NCBI RefSeq assembly: GCF_017873955.1 | Contig: NZ_JAGGKS010000008.1 | Span: forward strand, 62,001-126,000 | Source: Sedimentibacter acidaminivorans | GTDB lineage: Bacteria > Bacillota > Clostridia > Tissierellales > Sedimentibacteraceae | Length of the DNA: 64,000 nucleotides | Reading direction: 5' to 3' | Shown: positions 26,799 to 38,097 of the stretch, in pieces | Position numbering within the stretch: position 1 is the stretch's first letter | How the letters are laid out: each line of letters starts with the position of its first letter | Notes under the pieces: model-generated | Database searches by the model: none | Seen by the model: only the letters and a program-made list of their open reading frames with translations | What the model was told of the DNA's origin: nothing | Program-made: the position numbers and the translations under genes

Positions 26799-27935
26799 CT
26801 ACATGAATCCAGGTATAAGCCCAATAATAACTCCACCTGCTATAACTGATGCAATTTGTCCTGATACATTAGCTCCAACTGCGTGCATCAACAAATGATT
26901 TTGCGAATCTGCTTCAAGCCCCATCTTCTGAATAACTCTTGAAGACATAGGAAAAGCGGAAATTCCAGCTGCACCAATCATAGGATTTATTTTTTCTTTT
27001 AGGAACAAATTCATAAATTTCGCAAACATAACCCCAGCAATTGTATCAAATACAAATGCTAATAGACCTAGTCCCATAATTAAAAATGTTTGTAATGTTA
27101 TAAATGTCTCTGCTTTCATACTTGCTGAAATTGTAATCCCTAAAAGTAGTGTTATTAAGTTTACTAAGTCATTTTGAGCGGTATCAGACAAAGATCTTAA
27201 AACCCCACATTCTCTTATTAAATTACCAAACATCAAAAAACCAACTAATGAAATCGATGCTGGAGCTACAAGTCCAGCTATTATTGTAACTGCTATTGGA
27301 AATAACAATCTTGTTTTTCTAGTCACGCTTTTAGGATTGTATGCCATTTTTATTCTACGATCATGCTTTGTAGTACACATTTTTATTGCAAGTGGCTGAA
27401 TAATAGGAACTAATGCCATATATGAATAAGCTGCTACAGCTATAGGCCCTATGTAGTTACTTTTTAAAACCTGTGAAACCAATATTGATGTAGGTCCATC
27501 TGCAGCTCCTATTATTCCTATTGAAGCTGCATCTGCAATAGAAAACCCTAAAATAGCTGCAACTGTTATTGTAGCAAATATTCCAAACTGAGCTGCCGCG
27601 CCAAATAATAAAAGTCTAGGATTGGCAAGCAATGGTCCGAAATCTATCATAGCACCAATTCCAATAAAAAGTAATAATGGCATCATTTCTGATGATTCAA
27701 TACCAACTTCAAAAAGCCAATCTATAATTCCATTAACCTCCCCTATTCCTGGCAAAAACTGATTAAGCACACCTGACATAGGTATATTTACTAATATTGC
27801 ACCAAATCCCATAGGCAACAAAAGGGATGGCTCTAAATTCTTTGCTATAGCGAGGTATATAAGTACCCCACCAATAATCCACATTAAAAAATGCTGCCAA
27901 GTAACTTGTGTTATTCCGTTAATTAAAAACTCCAT
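26799..27935 (-). CDS. Sodium-translocating decarboxylase beta subunit (OadB/MmdB/GcdB type)
   Basis: The beta subunit is the membrane part of oxaloacetate, methylmalonyl-CoA or glutaconyl-CoA decarboxylases, coupling decarboxylation of carboxybiotin to sodium export. This 378-residue protein has about nine helices and the conserved GIIGAADGPTSILVSQVL block containing the key Asp, plus GAAGISAFPMSSRVIQKMG with the C-terminal conserved Ser/Arg. A gamma-like gene follows. No alpha (carboxyltransferase) or biotin-carrier gene is nearby, so the substrate cannot be read from the context. AAGGAG precedes the ATG. Confidence 0.9.
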   Translation of the reverse strand: MEFLINGITQVTWQHFLMWIIGGVLIYLAIAKNLEPSLLLPMGFGAILVNIPMSGVLNQFLPGIGEVNGIIDWLFEVGIESSEMMPLLLFIGIGAMIDFGPLLANPRLLLFGAAAQFGIFATITVAAILGFSIADAASIGIIGAADGPTSILVSQVLKSNYIGPIAVAAYSYMALVPIIQPLAIKMCTTKHDRRIKMAYNPKSVTRKTRLLFPIAVTIIAGLVAPASISLVGFLMFGNLIRECGVLRSLSDTAQNDLVNLITLLLGITISASMKAETFITLQTFLIMGLGLLAFVFDTIAGVMFAKFMNLFLKEKINPMIGAAGISAFPMSSRVIQKMGLEADSQNHLLMHAVGANVSGQIASVIAGGVIIGLIPGFM

Positions 27936-28136
27936 TCGTATTCTTTTCTCCTTAAATTTATTTCATCAGTGTATTCTAATATAGAATAAAACAATAATCA
28001 ATGCTTTATAATTGATAAATAATGCTTATTTTGTACATATTTTCAGGATATTATTCAATTTCCTTATTCTAATAGGTACATGCTCAAACAATGTAATAAT
28101 ATCTCTTTGTTACATGTTCATTCAGTAAACATAAAT

Positions 28137-30290
28137 TTAAATGCTTGTTGTCTTATTAATATTACCTATTTCCTTAAATCTATAATTCACATATTGTCCC
28201 GTGTCATGCAAAAATAATTCTAAATCATACTTTTTTCCTTCAGAATCCTTTAAATCTTTAATGCATGTGTGTTTTTCTAATAATAGATTTTTTGCGTCCT
28301 GCTTTTTTAAAACAATTCCCCTCTCTCTAAATGTTCTATCTTCTTTCCATATGGAGAATTTACAAGCTGGATAATTTTTATATCCTGAGCAATAAAAACT
28401 TTTTTTATTTTCGTATACTTCTCTTCCACATCTAGGACATATACCTATTACCTCTTTATTCCTGCTTTTGTTAGTATTCATAAAACTAACATTTTTTAAT
28501 GTGCTTGTTTTTCCTTCTTTTACTATTTCATAAACATATTTTCTTATTTCATATATAAAATCTCTCGATGAAACTTCTTTATTTGCAATTTTGCTGAGTT
28601 GACTTTCCCACTCACCAGTCAAATCAGGTTTTTTTAGCTTATCGTGAACAATTTCTATTAATTGAATACCATTTTCTGTAGGAACAAGATTTTTCTTATT
28701 TCTCTTAATATACCCAACAGATATTAGCTTTTCTATTATACCTGCTCTAGTTGCCGGAGTTCCTAAGCCTATTGATTTCATTTCTTCCTTTAATTTTTCA
28801 TCTTCTATTTGTTTGCCAGCAGTCTCCATTGCTGTCAATAAAGTTGCTTCATTGTATGATTTAGGTGGTGATGTCTTTTTCGTAAGAATCTTAATTTCTT
28901 TTGGAGTTATTTTGTCGTTTACTTTTATATTAATCGTTATTTCCTTATCATCAGTATCTTCCTTAACTTTTCCTAAAATTATATCTTCAACCTCTTTCCA
29001 TCCAGGAATAACAATTTTTTTTCCTCTAGCCTTAAATTTTTCATTTTCTACTTTTAGTTCTATATCTGTTTGATCATATTCCTGTTTTCTATCTAATGTT
29101 GATATGAATCTTGCTACAACTAACCTTAATATATTTTTTTCTCTTTCTGGTAACTTAATGTTACTGACATTTCTAATATTAGGAGTAACAATTATCGCAT
29201 GATGGTCTGTTACTTTCTTATCATCAATCACTCTTTTGTCTGCATTTATTTTTTGACTAATCACTTTATCAACGCAATAAGCAGATCCTTCCCAACCATG
29301 TTTAATATTTAAAAGCAAATCTGAAAGTTTGATTTTCATATCTTTAGTCAAGTATCGAGAATCAGTTCTCGGGTATGTTGTTAATTTGTATTTTTCATAT
29401 AAATTTTGTGCAGCTTCTAATGTTTGTTCTGCTGTATACCCATATCTTTTATTCCCATCTCTTTGTAATTCAGTTAAATCATATAATAGAGGTCTTTCAA
29501 CTGTTGCCCTTTTAGTTTTAATCTTAGTTATTAATCCTTCTTTATTTTCACACTTCTCCTTAATTTTTTCTGCATCTTCTATATTTTTAAATCTTGTTCC
29601 ATCTTTATTGAACCAAGTCGCTGAAAACATATCACAATCTGCTTCCACTTCATAAAATGGTTCCGAAACAAAATTATCTATTTCCTTTTGCCTTGATACA
29701 ATCAAAGATAATGTTGGGGTTTGCACCCTACCAATAGTTAGCATTTGATTATACTTAACAGTAAAAAGCCTCGTTGCATTGATACCTACCAACCAATCCG
29801 CCTCAGATCGTGCTTTTGCAGATTGAAACAAACTAAAAAATTCCTTATTATCTTTCAGATTATTAAATCCTTCTAATATCGCTTCATCTGTCATACTACT
29901 AATCCAAAGCCGCTTAACAGGTTTATCGCACCCTGAAGTCACATAAACATAACCAAAAATCAATTGTCCTTCACGCCCAGCATCTGTTGCGCATATTATT
30001 TCGCTAATATTTTCATCGAGCATCAATCGCTTTACTATTTCATATTGTTTTGTTGTAGAAGGATTGACCGTATACTTGAATTTCCTAGGAAATATAGGTA
30101 AATCATTCATATTCCATGTTTTGTATTTTATATTATACTCCTCAGGATAAGAAAGCTGTATCAAATGACCGACACACCAAGTTATAATACATTCTTTACC
30201 TTCTATGTATCCATCTCTTGAGCCTTTTACTTTCAAAACTCTTGCGATATCTTTTGCTACCGATGGCTTTTCAGTTATTATTAACTTCAT
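28137..30290 (-). CDS. topB: DNA topoisomerase III
   Basis: This type IA topoisomerase relaxes or decatenates DNA by a transient 5'-phosphotyrosine break. The 717-residue protein starts with a TOPRIM domain (LIITEKPSVAKDIARVL, then CATDAGREGQLI), contains the active-site block TYPRTDSRYLT (Tyr at about 318), and ends with a zinc-ribbon (CPRCGREV...FYCSGYKNYPACKF). This TopB-like form is common in Firmicutes chromosomes and on conjugative elements. It stands alone, with about 200 non-coding bases on either side, so I cannot say whether it is chromosomal or element-derived. Confidence 0.92.
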   Translation of the reverse strand: MKLIITEKPSVAKDIARVLKVKGSRDGYIEGKECIITWCVGHLIQLSYPEEYNIKYKTWNMNDLPIFPRKFKYTVNPSTTKQYEIVKRLMLDENISEIICATDAGREGQLIFGYVYVTSGCDKPVKRLWISSMTDEAILEGFNNLKDNKEFFSLFQSAKARSEADWLVGINATRLFTVKYNQMLTIGRVQTPTLSLIVSRQKEIDNFVSEPFYEVEADCDMFSATWFNKDGTRFKNIEDAEKIKEKCENKEGLITKIKTKRATVERPLLYDLTELQRDGNKRYGYTAEQTLEAAQNLYEKYKLTTYPRTDSRYLTKDMKIKLSDLLLNIKHGWEGSAYCVDKVISQKINADKRVIDDKKVTDHHAIIVTPNIRNVSNIKLPEREKNILRLVVARFISTLDRKQEYDQTDIELKVENEKFKARGKKIVIPGWKEVEDIILGKVKEDTDDKEITINIKVNDKITPKEIKILTKKTSPPKSYNEATLLTAMETAGKQIEDEKLKEEMKSIGLGTPATRAGIIEKLISVGYIKRNKKNLVPTENGIQLIEIVHDKLKKPDLTGEWESQLSKIANKEVSSRDFIYEIRKYVYEIVKEGKTSTLKNVSFMNTNKSRNKEVIGICPRCGREVYENKKSFYCSGYKNYPACKFSIWKEDRTFRERGIVLKKQDAKNLLLEKHTCIKDLKDSEGKKYDLELFLHDTGQYVNYRFKEIGNINKTTSI

Positions 30291-30445
30291 TGTATACCTT
30301 TCCTTTATCTATGAATCATAAAATATTTAAAATATTTCACATTTAATCATTATAACATAAACACACCAACTTGTCCTAACCTAAAAATTTTTTTTTGAAT
30401 TCATTAAATCTCAGTTTTCTTTTATTTATTGTTATTTCGTTGTTA

Positions 30446-30474
30446 TTAACATCTTTCTATTTTAATCATATAAT
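30446..30474 (+). promoter_or_regulatory. Sigma-A promoter
   Basis: TTAACA at 30446-30451 and TATAAT at 30469-30474 are separated by 17 bases and lie 30 bases before the start of the P-loop gene. The match is good but untested. Confidence 0.6.
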
Positions 30475-30504
30475 AAAATAATCTTTAATTAATAGGGGGT
30501 AATT

Positions 30505-31572
30505 ATGTTAGAAGGAAGACATGTTTTTGCTGGCAGTAATAGTTCAAAAGGATTTTTTAGTTATTTTGATCATATTATAAAGCCCGAAAATGCGAACCGT
30601 ATTTATATTTTGAAAGGTGGCCCTGGTGTAGGTAAAAGTTCATTTATAAAAAAATTTGGCATTAAAATTTCATCTTTAGGACATGAGGTTGAATATATTC
30701 ATTGTTCTAGTGACGAAAATAGTTTAGATGGATTAGTTGTGCCTGATCTAAAAATTGCATTTGTAGATGGAACTGCTCCACATTTAGTTGATCCTAAGCT
30801 CCCTGGAGCAGCAGATGAAATAATTAATTTAGGTGCTTATTTAGACAATAGCAACTTAGAAAAACACAAAGAACAAATCATTAAAATTAACAAAAGTAAA
30901 TCAGAACTTTACAAGAGTGCTTATAGGTATTTAGAAAGCGCTGGACTTATTTCAGAAGAAATAAATTCTATTTATGATCGTTATATAGATGATACTAAAT
31001 TTGATGCACTCTGCGATAAAATTATAGATAAATTATTTGCTAAAAAAATATCAACAAGTAACACTGGTAGTATTAGAAAGATGTTTTCAGAAGCATATAC
31101 GTCTAATGGATATATAAAATACACAGATTATTTTTGCTCTGATTCAAAAACTTGGGTAATAATTGGAGAAAGTTCAAATTATACATCAAAACTTTTAGAT
31201 AGAATAGTACAAGAATCAGTGAATAAAGGGTATTACACAGAATGTTTCTACAAACCATTGACACCAGAAAAAATTCAGCATGTTATTATACCCGAACTAA
31301 ATTTACTATTTAAAAGTGATGAAAGTGCTGTAAATTGCAATTATGATGAAATAATTAATTTGCACGAAATTATGGATTTAGAAAACATGAAGTCTCATAT
31401 CTCAGAAATTGAAAGCAACTTGCACCTACTTGATTTACTCATCAAGAATGCCTTAAACAAGCTTTCTGAAACTGCGAAATATCACCAATTGCTAGAAGTA
31501 TTCTATGTTAATAGTATGAATTTCAGTAAAGTTGATAAATATTTAGAGAATATTTTATCTAAGTATGCTTAA
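30505..31572 (+). CDS. P-loop NTPase with two related halves
   Basis: This 355-residue protein has a clear Walker A motif, GGPGVGKSS, near residue 38, in a domain starting RHVFAGSNSSKGFFSYFDHII. The second half repeats the theme (YFCSDSKTWVIIGESSNYTSKLLDRI) but with the P-loop replaced by GESSNYTSK, so only the first half should bind nucleotide. This layout matches a family of uncharacterised clostridial and bacillar nucleotide-kinase-like proteins. A GGGGG ribosome site and a good promoter precede it, and a permease follows after 28 bases, probably in the same transcript. The substrate is unknown. Confidence 0.7.
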   Translation: MLEGRHVFAGSNSSKGFFSYFDHIIKPENANRIYILKGGPGVGKSSFIKKFGIKISSLGHEVEYIHCSSDENSLDGLVVPDLKIAFVDGTAPHLVDPKLPGAADEIINLGAYLDNSNLEKHKEQIIKINKSKSELYKSAYRYLESAGLISEEINSIYDRYIDDTKFDALCDKIIDKLFAKKISTSNTGSIRKMFSEAYTSNGYIKYTDYFCSDSKTWVIIGESSNYTSKLLDRIVQESVNKGYYTECFYKPLTPEKIQHVIIPELNLLFKSDESAVNCNYDEIINLHEIMDLENMKSHISEIESNLHLLDLLIKNALNKLSETAKYHQLLEVFYVNSMNFSKVDKYLENILSKYA

Positions 31573-31600
31573 TTTAAAATATATTTAAGGAGGGTTTTAT

Positions 31601-32971
31601 ATGATTTTAACATCCATGCATTATTTATATATAGTCATGGTCTTTATTATTCTTGCAATTTTACTTATGAAAAAAGATATTGTTATTCCTTGCATAATAG
31701 GTATTTTTGCAATAGGATATTTGTACTCAGGAAATATTGTATTTGCTATTCAAACTATTTATAATACAATAATATATGCTGGTAATGAATTCTGGGGCAT
31801 TATTGTAATAATATCACTTGTTGTTTCTATGTCTAAAGCATTACAAGAAATAGGTGCAGATGTATTGATTATGTCTCCTATAAAAAAATTAATGGTAAAT
31901 AGCACTTGGGCTTTCTTCTCCATAGGTCTTACAATGATGATTATATCATGGTTAGTTTGGCCTAGCCCTGCTGTTGCACTAGTTGGTGCTGTTTTACTCC
32001 CCGCAGCAGTAAATGCAGGTCTACCTGTTATTTGGGCTGCTGTAGCTATGAATTTATTCGGTCATGGTTTAGCACTTTCTAGTGATTTCTTTATTCAAGG
32101 AGCACCTGCAATAACTGCAAAGGCTGCTAATATAGGAGTTTCTGAGCTTATGAAAGCATCTTTACCTCTTTGGCTAACAATGTCTGTAGTTACAATCACA
32201 GTCGCTTTTATTATGTTAAGACGGGACATGAAAAAAGAAGGATTTATTGAAAACAATTCTAATTATACACCTTTAAGCAATGATATAAAAGAAACAACTA
32301 AGTTAATTAAGTTTATTTCAATAGTTACACCTATAGCTTTTGTGGCTGATATTTTAGCTATGTGGAAATTAAATTTAAGAGGTGGAGATGCTACAGCACT
32401 AGTAGGCGGTACGGCTATAATAATAATGCTTCTCATCACTCTAACTAACTACAAATTCAATGATGCGCTTGATAAAGTTGTAGAGTATCTAAAAGATGGT
32501 TTTGGTTTTGGAATAAAGATTTTTGCACCTGTTATTATAATAGGTGGATTCTTTTTTCTTGGAAATGAAGGTATAGCTAAAAACGTACTAGGTGAAAATG
32601 CCACAGGTTTGTTAAATGACATTAGTATATTTATATCACAAAATATTTCTATGTCTAAAATTCCTGCAATAATAGCACAATCTTCAGTAGCTATTATTAC
32701 AGGCCTCGATGGTTCGGGATTTTCTGGTCTGCCAATTGTAGGCTCTCTTGCCTATACTTTTTCAAATGTAATAAGTATAAGCAAAGAAGGTTTAGCAGCT
32801 CTAGGCCAAATAATTACAGTATGGGTTGGCGGCGGAACCATAATCCCTTGGGCTGTTATACCAGTTGCTGCAATATGTGGAATAAACGCTGCTGATTTAG
32901 CTAGAAAAAATTTTATACCCGTTCTATGCGGTTTAGGTGTTACGATTATCGTTGCAATAATAATACTATAA
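31601..32971 (+). CDS. Multi-helix permease of unknown substrate
   Basis: This 456-residue protein has about eleven or twelve membrane segments and Pro/Gly-rich discontinuities (WPSPAVALVGAVLLPAAVNAGLPVIWAAVAMNLFGHG; ITGLDGSGFSGLPIVGSL), features of ion-coupled carboxylate or gluconate permeases of the ion transporter superfamily. I cannot name the substrate. AAGGAGG precedes the ATG, and it follows the P-loop gene closely. A strong bidirectional terminator separates it from uvrA. Confidence 0.65.
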   Translation: MILTSMHYLYIVMVFIILAILLMKKDIVIPCIIGIFAIGYLYSGNIVFAIQTIYNTIIYAGNEFWGIIVIISLVVSMSKALQEIGADVLIMSPIKKLMVNSTWAFFSIGLTMMIISWLVWPSPAVALVGAVLLPAAVNAGLPVIWAAVAMNLFGHGLALSSDFFIQGAPAITAKAANIGVSELMKASLPLWLTMSVVTITVAFIMLRRDMKKEGFIENNSNYTPLSNDIKETTKLIKFISIVTPIAFVADILAMWKLNLRGGDATALVGGTAIIIMLLITLTNYKFNDALDKVVEYLKDGFGFGIKIFAPVIIIGGFFFLGNEGIAKNVLGENATGLLNDISIFISQNISMSKIPAIIAQSSVAIITGLDGSGFSGLPIVGSLAYTFSNVISISKEGLAALGQIITVWVGGGTIIPWAVIPVAAICGINAADLARKNFIPVLCGLGVTIIVAIIIL

Positions 32972-33058
32972 ATTAAAATATAAAAATTTGTTTTATAAGG
33001 TACTCATTTTATTCGTACCTCAACCTTAAAATGATTTTGTATACAATTAATTAAAATA

Positions 33059-33092
33059 AAAATCAAGAGCACAATATTGTACTCTTGATTTT
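33059..33092. terminator. Bidirectional terminator between the permease and uvrA
   Basis: AAAATCAAGAG (33059-33069) pairs with CTCTTGATTTT (33082-33092), with A/T runs on both sides, placed between two convergent genes. Confidence 0.85.
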
Positions 33093-33093
33093 G

Positions 33094-35904
33094 TTAAAGC
33101 ATTTTTTTTAAATATTGTCCTGTATATGATTTTTTTACCTTTGCAACTTCTTCTGGAGTACCTTGAGCTACTATGGTCCCTCCACCATCTCCACCTTCTG
33201 GTCCTAAATCAATGATATAATCTGCTGTTTTTATAACATCAAGATTATGTTCTATAACTACAACTGAGTTTCCAGCTTCTACAAGCCTGTTCAATACTTC
33301 AATTAGCATATGAATATCTGCTATGTGTAGTCCTGTTGTAGGCTCATCAAGTACGTAAAGGGTTTTTCCAGTACTTCTCTTGCTTAGCTCATATGCTAGC
33401 TTAATACGTTGAGCTTCTCCTCCTGACAATTCTGTAGAAGGTTGACCTAATTTAATATATCCAAGACCAACATCCATCATTGTTTGAATTTTATTTTTTA
33501 TTTTAGGAATATTTTCAAAATAATCAAGTGCTTCTTCAACTGTCATATCAAGAACATCTGAAATATTCTTACCTTTATACTTAACCTCTAAAGTCTCTCT
33601 ATTATATCTTTTACCTTTGCAAACCTCACAAGGAACATAAACATCAGGCAAAAAATGCATTTCTATTTTAAGTATTCCATCTCCACGACAAGCTTCACAG
33701 CGTCCACCTTTTACATTAAAACTAAATCTCCCTTTCTTATATCCTCTTTCCTTTGCCTCAAGTGTCATTGAAAAAATATCCCTTATATAATCAAAAACGC
33801 CTGTATATGTTGCTGGATTTGATCTTGGTGTCCTCCCAATAGGTGATTGGTCAATACTTATTATTTTATCTATATGCTCAACACCAAACATCTCATCATA
33901 TTTACCAGGACGATTCCTATTTTTAAATAATTTTTGATGAATTCTTTTACACAAAATTTCATTTATCAAGGAACTTTTACCAGAACCCGAAACGCCAGTT
34001 ATACAGCACATCATACCAAGTGGTATTTTTACATCAATATTTTTTAGGTTGTTTTCTCTTGCGCCTTTTATTTCAATAAACTTATCATTCAATTGTCTTC
34101 TACTATCTGGAACCTCTATTTTTTTTCTACCACTTAAATACTGACCGGTTATTGAATGTTCACTATTTTTTATATCTTCAAAAGTACCTTGTGCAACAAT
34201 TTCTCCACCATGAACCCCTGCTCCAGGACCAATATCCAATATATAATCAGAACTTTCCATTGTTTCCTCATCATGCTCTACTACTATTAATGTATTTCCT
34301 AAATCAGTAAGATTTCTCAAAGTTTTAATAAGCATACTATTGTCTCTCTGATGAAGTCCTATACTAGGCTCATCTAAAACATATAAAACACCCACCAAGC
34401 TAGAACCTATTTGCGTCGCAAGTCTTATACGTTGTGATTCTCCACCTGATAATGTGCTTGCATTCCTATCTAATGTCAAATACGTTAAACCTACATCAGA
34501 TAAAAAGTTTAATCTTGAATTGATTTCCTTTAATATTTGTTCTCCAATCACTCTTTGCTTTTCACTTAAATTTAACTCACTAAAGAATTTTAAAAGTTTT
34601 ACAACTGATAGCTTAGTTACTTCATAAATATTTTTATCTCCTATCTTCACTGCTAAACTAATATCATTCAATCTTGCTCCATGGCAATCCGGACATGGAG
34701 TGTCATCCATATATTCTTCAATTCTCTCACGCATTTCAGCAGAATGTGTTTCAATATATCGTCTTTCTAGATTTTTTACTACTCCTTCAAACTCCTTGGT
34801 ATATACTTTTGGTCCTTGAAATTTACTAACAAAATCAATAGTTATCTCTCTACCATTTGTTCCATATAAAACTTCATCTAAAAATTCTTTCGGTGCATCA
34901 CTAATTGGTCTTGTTACATCAAAATCATAATAATCACCAATAGCCTTAAATATTTGATAGTAATATCCATCCTCGTCTGCTCCATATGGAGTTATGGCCC
35001 TATCTGCAATTGATTTAGTCCAATCTGGAATAATTAAATCAATATCTATCTCCTTTTTTATTCCCAAGCCATTGCAGGTTTCGCACATACCAAAAGGATT
35101 ATTGAAAGAAAACATCCTTGGAGATATTTCTCCAAATCCTATTCCACAATCAGTACATGCAAATTTTGTACTCATTAAATATTCTTGTTGTCCCATAACA
35201 TCAATTAAAACCATTCCTTCAGATAATAGAAGGGCAGTTTCAACTGAATCAACAAGTCTTTTTTGTATACCATCTTTTATAATTATCCTATCAATAACAA
35301 CTTCAATATTATGTTTCTTATTTTTCGCAATAGATATTTCATCATCTAAATCAATTATCTCACCATCAACCCTAACTCTCACGTATCCATCTTTTTTTAT
35401 ATCACTTAATACTTTCTTATGAGTACCTTTTGCACCTCTAACTAATGGTGCTAGAATTTGAATTCTAGTTTTTTCTTCATATTCTAATATCTGGTCGGTT
35501 ATTTGATCTATCGTTTGCGTAGTTATTGGCTTGCCACATTTTGGACAATGTGGCGTACCCACTCTAGCGAAAAGGAGTCTAAAATAATCATATATTTCTG
35601 TAACTGTTCCAACTGTCGATCTAGGATTTCTATTAGTGGTTTTTTGGTCAATTGATATAGCAGGAGATAAACCTTCAATAAACTCTACATCTGGCTTTTC
35701 CATTTGCCCTAGGAACTGTCGTGCATATGAAGATAAGCTCTCTACATACCGTCTTTGACCTTCTGCGTATATAGTATCAAATGCAAGTGATGACTTTCCC
35801 GAACCACTCAAGCCTGTAAATACTATAAATTTATCTCTTGGAAGCTCTACATCTATATTTTTAAGATTATTTTCCTTCGCTCCTCTTATAATAATTTTAT
35901 CCAT
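33094..35904 (-). CDS. uvrA: Excinuclease ABC subunit A
   Basis: UvrA dimers recognise bulky DNA lesions and load UvrB in nucleotide excision repair. This 936-residue protein has the full length and layout: Walker [10 protein letters not shown] near residue 31 and GVSGSGKSS in the second half, three zinc modules (CPKCGKP; CTDCGIG...[14 protein letters not shown]...CEVCKG), signature motifs [12 protein letters not shown] and [12 protein letters not shown], and an intact UvrB-binding region after [10 protein letters not shown]. It follows uvrB by 26 bases in the same LexA-controlled transcript. Confidence 0.97.
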   Translation of the reverse strand: MDKIIIRGAKENNLKNIDVELPRDKFIVFTGLSGSGKSSLAFDTIYAEGQRRYVESLSSYARQFLGQMEKPDVEFIEGLSPAISIDQKTTNRNPRSTVGTVTEIYDYFRLLFARVGTPHCPKCGKPITTQTIDQITDQILEYEEKTRIQILAPLVRGAKGTHKKVLSDIKKDGYVRVRVDGEIIDLDDEISIAKNKKHNIEVVIDRIIIKDGIQKRLVDSVETALLLSEGMVLIDVMGQQEYLMSTKFACTDCGIGFGEISPRMFSFNNPFGMCETCNGLGIKKEIDIDLIIPDWTKSIADRAITPYGADEDGYYYQIFKAIGDYYDFDVTRPISDAPKEFLDEVLYGTNGREITIDFVSKFQGPKVYTKEFEGVVKNLERRYIETHSAEMRERIEEYMDDTPCPDCHGARLNDISLAVKIGDKNIYEVTKLSVVKLLKFFSELNLSEKQRVIGEQILKEINSRLNFLSDVGLTYLTLDRNASTLSGGESQRIRLATQIGSSLVGVLYVLDEPSIGLHQRDNSMLIKTLRNLTDLGNTLIVVEHDEETMESSDYILDIGPGAGVHGGEIVAQGTFEDIKNSEHSITGQYLSGRKKIEVPDSRRQLNDKFIEIKGARENNLKNIDVKIPLGMMCCITGVSGSGKSSLINEILCKRIHQKLFKNRNRPGKYDEMFGVEHIDKIISIDQSPIGRTPRSNPATYTGVFDYIRDIFSMTLEAKERGYKKGRFSFNVKGGRCEACRGDGILKIEMHFLPDVYVPCEVCKGKRYNRETLEVKYKGKNISDVLDMTVEEALDYFENIPKIKNKIQTMMDVGLGYIKLGQPSTELSGGEAQRIKLAYELSKRSTGKTLYVLDEPTTGLHIADIHMLIEVLNRLVEAGNSVVVIEHNLDVIKTADYIIDLGPEGGDGGGTIVAQGTPEEVAKVKKSYTGQYLKKML

Positions 35905-35930
35905 TATTTATTCCTTCCAAACATAGCAAT

Positions 35931-37901
35931 CTATGATTTTTTATTTTTAAGTGCCTTTATTTCATCTCTAATCTGAGCTGCTTTTTCAAATTCTAAACTT
36001 TCTGCTGCTGCTAACATATCTTTTTCAAGCTCAATAATATAAGCTGCAACATCTATAAATTTGTTTTTATCTTTTGTTTTATATTTACCTGTTTCCTCTG
36101 CTGCTGTAGTAGCCTCAATTACTTGTCTAACACCTTTAATTATTGACTTTGGTGTTATATTATAAGTTTCATTATATTTAGCTTGTATTTCTCTTCTTCT
36201 ATTTGTTTCATTTATAGCTCGTTCCATTGAACCAGTAATTTTATCTGCATACATAATTACTTTTCCATTTAAGTTTCTAGCAGCACGACCAACCGTTTGT
36301 ATCAAAGATGTTTCTGATCGTAGAAATCCTTCCTTATCTGCGTCTAATATAGCAACAAGCGATACCTCTGGAAGGTCTAACCCTTCTCTTAAAAGGTTGA
36401 TTCCTACTAATACATCAAATTCGCCAATACGTAAGTCTCTAATTATTTCCATCCTCTCTAGTGTATCTATATCTGAATGAAGATACTTAACCTTTACTCC
36501 TGCATTTCTAAAATAAAAGGTTAAATCTTCAGCCATTTTTTTAGTTAATGTTGTAACAAGAACTCTTTCTTTATTGCCAGTAGCAAGTCTAATTTCTTTC
36601 ATCAAATCATCTATTTGGTTATCTACAGGTCTCACATATATCGGTGGATCTAATAAACCCGTAGGGCGAATAATTTGCTCAACTATATTCTGAGTATGCT
36701 CTGCTTCATATGGTCCAGGGGTTGCACTTAGAAATACAACTTGGTTTATAATTTTTTCAAATTCATCAAATTTTAAGGGTCTATTATCTAAGGCAGATGG
36801 TAATCTAAAACCATAATCAATAAGAGTAGATTTTCTCGCTCTATCTCCATTGTACATACCTCTAACCTGCGGTATAGTAGCATGCGACTCATCTATTATC
36901 ATTAAAAAATCTTTAGGCAAATAATCTAGCAATGTATATGGTCTAGTTCCTGGTTCCAAATTATTTATATGTCTTGAATAATTCTCTATTCCATTGCAAT
37001 ATCCCATTTCTTGAAGCATTTCAATATCATAATTTGTTCTTTGCTCTAACCTTTGGTATTCAAGAAGTTTATTTTCACTTTCTAAATACTTTAACCTTTC
37101 AGTCAATTCTTCTTTTATGCTAACAACCGCCCTTTTTACATTTTCTTCCGTAGTAGCATAGTGGGTTGCAGGAAAAATAGAAATGTGATTTCTTCTACCC
37201 AATATTTCTCCTGTTATTGTATTTATTTCTGTTATCCTATCTATTTCGTCACCAAACATCTCTACTCTTATAGCACTTTCCGAAGATGAAGCTGGAAATA
37301 TTTCCAATGTATCTCCTCTTACACGGAATGTACCTCTAGTAAAGCTAATATCATTTCTTTTATACTGTATCTCTACAAGTTTCTTTATTATCTCATCTCT
37401 GTCCTTTTGCATACCTGGTCGCAATGAAATAACAAGATTTTCATAATCCATAGGACTACCTAATCCATATATACAAGAAACACTTGCTACTACAATAACA
37501 TCTTTTCTTTCAAATAAAGATGCTGTTGCAGAGTGCCTTAATTTATCTATTTCATCATTTATAGAAGCATCCTTCTCTATAAATGTATCACTGCTTGGTA
37601 CATATGCTTCTGGTTGATAATAATCATAATAACTTACAAAATACTCAACTGCATTATCAGGAAAAAACTCTTTAAATTCTGAACATAACTGAGCTGCTAA
37701 AGTTTTGTTGTGCGCTAAAATAAGAGTAGGTTTTTGAACCTTTTCTATAATATTAGCCATAGTAAAAGTTTTTCCGGAACCTGTTACTCCTAACAGTGTT
37801 TGATATTTTAAATTTTTGTTTAATCCTTTTGCAATTTTTTCAATAGCCACAGGCTGATCTCCTGTAGGCTTAAAATCAGATTTTATTTTAAATTTAGCCA
37901 T
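35931..37901 (-). CDS. uvrB: Excinuclease ABC subunit B
   Basis: UvrB is the damage-verification helicase of nucleotide excision repair. The 656-residue protein has Walker [11 protein letters not shown] near residue 40, the beta-hairpin that clamps DNA ([20 protein letters not shown], about 92-111), helicase motifs DESHAT and QTVGRAARN, and the C-terminal UVR domain ([17 protein letters not shown]) that contacts UvrC. It is first in uvrB-uvrA, behind a promoter with a LexA box, so SOS control is likely. Confidence 0.97.
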   Translation of the reverse strand: MAKFKIKSDFKPTGDQPVAIEKIAKGLNKNLKYQTLLGVTGSGKTFTMANIIEKVQKPTLILAHNKTLAAQLCSEFKEFFPDNAVEYFVSYYDYYQPEAYVPSSDTFIEKDASINDEIDKLRHSATASLFERKDVIVVASVSCIYGLGSPMDYENLVISLRPGMQKDRDEIIKKLVEIQYKRNDISFTRGTFRVRGDTLEIFPASSSESAIRVEMFGDEIDRITEINTITGEILGRRNHISIFPATHYATTEENVKRAVVSIKEELTERLKYLESENKLLEYQRLEQRTNYDIEMLQEMGYCNGIENYSRHINNLEPGTRPYTLLDYLPKDFLMIIDESHATIPQVRGMYNGDRARKSTLIDYGFRLPSALDNRPLKFDEFEKIINQVVFLSATPGPYEAEHTQNIVEQIIRPTGLLDPPIYVRPVDNQIDDLMKEIRLATGNKERVLVTTLTKKMAEDLTFYFRNAGVKVKYLHSDIDTLERMEIIRDLRIGEFDVLVGINLLREGLDLPEVSLVAILDADKEGFLRSETSLIQTVGRAARNLNGKVIMYADKITGSMERAINETNRRREIQAKYNETYNITPKSIIKGVRQVIEATTAAEETGKYKTKDKNKFIDVAAYIIELEKDMLAAAESLEFEKAAQIRDEIKALKNKKS

Positions 37902-37911
37902 TATTCACCTC

Positions 37912-37959
37912 TAAACGTATGTTCGCTTATATTATATCTCTTTTATTTATTTAAGTCAA
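37912..37959 (-). promoter_or_regulatory. Sigma-A promoter with LexA box for uvrBA
   Basis: On the minus strand, TTGACT (37954-37959), a 17-base spacer and TATAAT (37931-37936) form a near-ideal promoter. CGAACATACGTTTA (37912-37925) lies at the expected transcription start and matches the Firmicutes LexA/DinR consensus CGAACRNRYGTTYC at 13 of 14 positions, so repression by LexA is expected. Confidence 0.88.
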
Positions 37960-38024
37960 CAAAAAACAACTTATCACTTCAACTAAACTATAGCTAAATA
38001 TAAATCATAAATAAATGTCCATAA

Positions 38025-38063
38025 AAAAAGTCCAAGTAAATAGTAATTTTACCTGAACTTTTT
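38025..38063 (-). terminator. Terminator after the NhaC-type gene
   Basis: AAAAAGTCCAAGTAAA and TTTACCTGAACTTTTT form a 16-pair stem with two wobble positions and a seven-base loop. It ends the leftward grd locus 1 transcript, 35 bases after the last stop codon. Confidence 0.8.
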
Positions 38064-38097
38064 ATTAATATTCTTTTTTATAATAAATAAAATAAAA

